64,000 bases of DNA from Gynuella sp. (GTDB lineage Bacteria; Pseudomonadota; Gammaproteobacteria; Pseudomonadales; Natronospirillaceae), in contig JANQHX010000034.1 in the NCBI GenBank assembly GCA_028282465.1, positions 1-64,000 of the forward strand, in the 5' to 3' direction. A model generated the notes under the pieces. The model had not been told where the DNA came from, did no database searches, and worked only from the letters and a program-made list of their open reading frames with translations. Shown one piece after another: positions 63,623 to 64,000 of this stretch. A program made the position numbers and the translations under genes. Position 1 is the stretch's first letter. Each line of letters opens with the position of its first letter.

Positions 63623-64000
63623 ATGACAAATCATATTCAAGAAGCGATTTGGGATCAGGATCTGATTTTAAAGTACAATGTTACTGGCCCACGCTACACC
63701 TCATACCCTACTGCTGTGCAGTTTGAAGATTGCAGTGCAGAAGATTTCATGGCTCATATCACTGAGTCTGCGCGACAGTCCAAAGCCACAGCTCCTTTAT
63801 CTTTGTACGTACATGTTCCTTTTTGCCAGCATGTTTGTTTTTATTGTGGCTGCAACAAAATAGCGACTAAAGATCAAAGCAGAGCCGACCAATATCTGAA
63901 TGCACTAGAAGAGGAAATGAAGACTTTAGCGCCTTATTTCCGTGGCAGACCCGTTCAACAATTACATTGGGGCGGCGGCACACCAACATTTCTGAGTGGC
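63623..64000 (+). CDS. hemN: Oxygen-independent coproporphyrinogen III oxidase, N-terminal part
   Basis: Only the first 126 residues are in the window. The opening YNVTGPRYTSYPTAVQF is the HemN-type N-terminus, and the radical-SAM cluster is VPFCQHVCFYCGCNK near 67-81, followed by LHWGGGTPTFLSG. It makes protoporphyrinogen IX without oxygen, feeding haem to the cytochromes NapB and NapC encoded nearby. An AGGAGG ribosome site precedes the ATG, and an FNR/Anr box lies upstream. The C-terminus is outside the window. Confidence 0.95.
   Translation, partial: MTNHIQEAIWDQDLILKYNVTGPRYTSYPTAVQFEDCSAEDFMAHITESARQSKATAPLSLYVHVPFCQHVCFYCGCNKIATKDQSRADQYLNALEEEMKTLAPYFRGRPVQQLHWGGGTPTFLSG

Overview
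The window looks like the chromosome of a marine, heterotrophic, facultatively anaerobic gammaproteobacterium with a moderately low GC content. The evidence is a periplasmic nitrate reductase operon (napEFDABC), an FNR/Anr-type site in front of hemN, a GlyGly-CTERM-like protein sorting tail, beta-glucan degradation genes and several secreted multihaem proteins. I cannot name the genus from the sequence alone. No tRNA, rRNA, CRISPR array, transposase or phage gene was found.

Layout. 1-6.0 kb: the 5' part of a large secreted multidomain di-haem oxidoreductase, an exported alpha/beta hydrolase and a DUF2807 lipoprotein. 6.2-8.8 kb: assimilatory nitrate reductase (nasA) behind a candidate sigma-54 promoter. 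8.9-16.6 kb, minus strand: an ABC exporter, a small exported protein, a cytoplasmic LacI-type-sensor histidine kinase and a GH94-like glycan phosphorylase. 16.9-19.6 kb: an operon for a YtkA/FixH-like protein, a MauG/CCP-type di-haem protein and a DoxX-like membrane protein. 19.8-28 kb: mixed metabolic and envelope genes, including a vanadium-haloperoxidase relative, dCMP deaminase, a GhrA-like reductase, and spondin and cupin proteins. 28.3-32 kb: a second, much larger LacI-sensor hybrid kinase facing a lone receiver protein. 32-38.5 kb: an MFS transporter, a DUF6265 protein, a beta-propeller/DUF11 protein, a GH1 beta-glucosidase and aspartoacylase.

39.3-44.1 kb: a tightly overlapping five-gene operon with a DASS transporter, a periplasmic ABC_sub_bind-like protein, a HAD phosphatase, an ionotropic-glutamate-receptor-like channel and a tiny membrane protein. 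It has a structured 5' leader. 44.2-44.7 kb: a PspB-like coiled-coil pseudogene broken by a 266 bp MITE-like element and by a homopolymer frameshift. 45.4-50.8 kb: an RND/MMPL exporter, LolA-like protein, outer-membrane protein and TetR operon behind two matching palindromic operators. 52-57.7 kb, minus strand: a molybdenum block, moaA-mobA-moaB-moaC-moaD, a ~515 bp inverted-repeat element, then moaE-modB-modC. 58.6-63.2 kb: napEFDABC, which needs the cofactor made next door. 63.3-64 kb: a candidate anaerobically controlled small RNA divergent from hemN.

The main themes are nitrate use (assimilatory and respiratory) with dedicated molybdopterin synthesis, beta-glucan use apparently tied to unusual soluble sugar-sensing kinases, and an amino-acid-sensing channel operon. 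The points I rate most worth a second look are the channel operon, the two LacI-sensor kinases, the candidate small RNA, the multidomain di-haem protein and the repeat elements at 44.3 and 54.3 kb.
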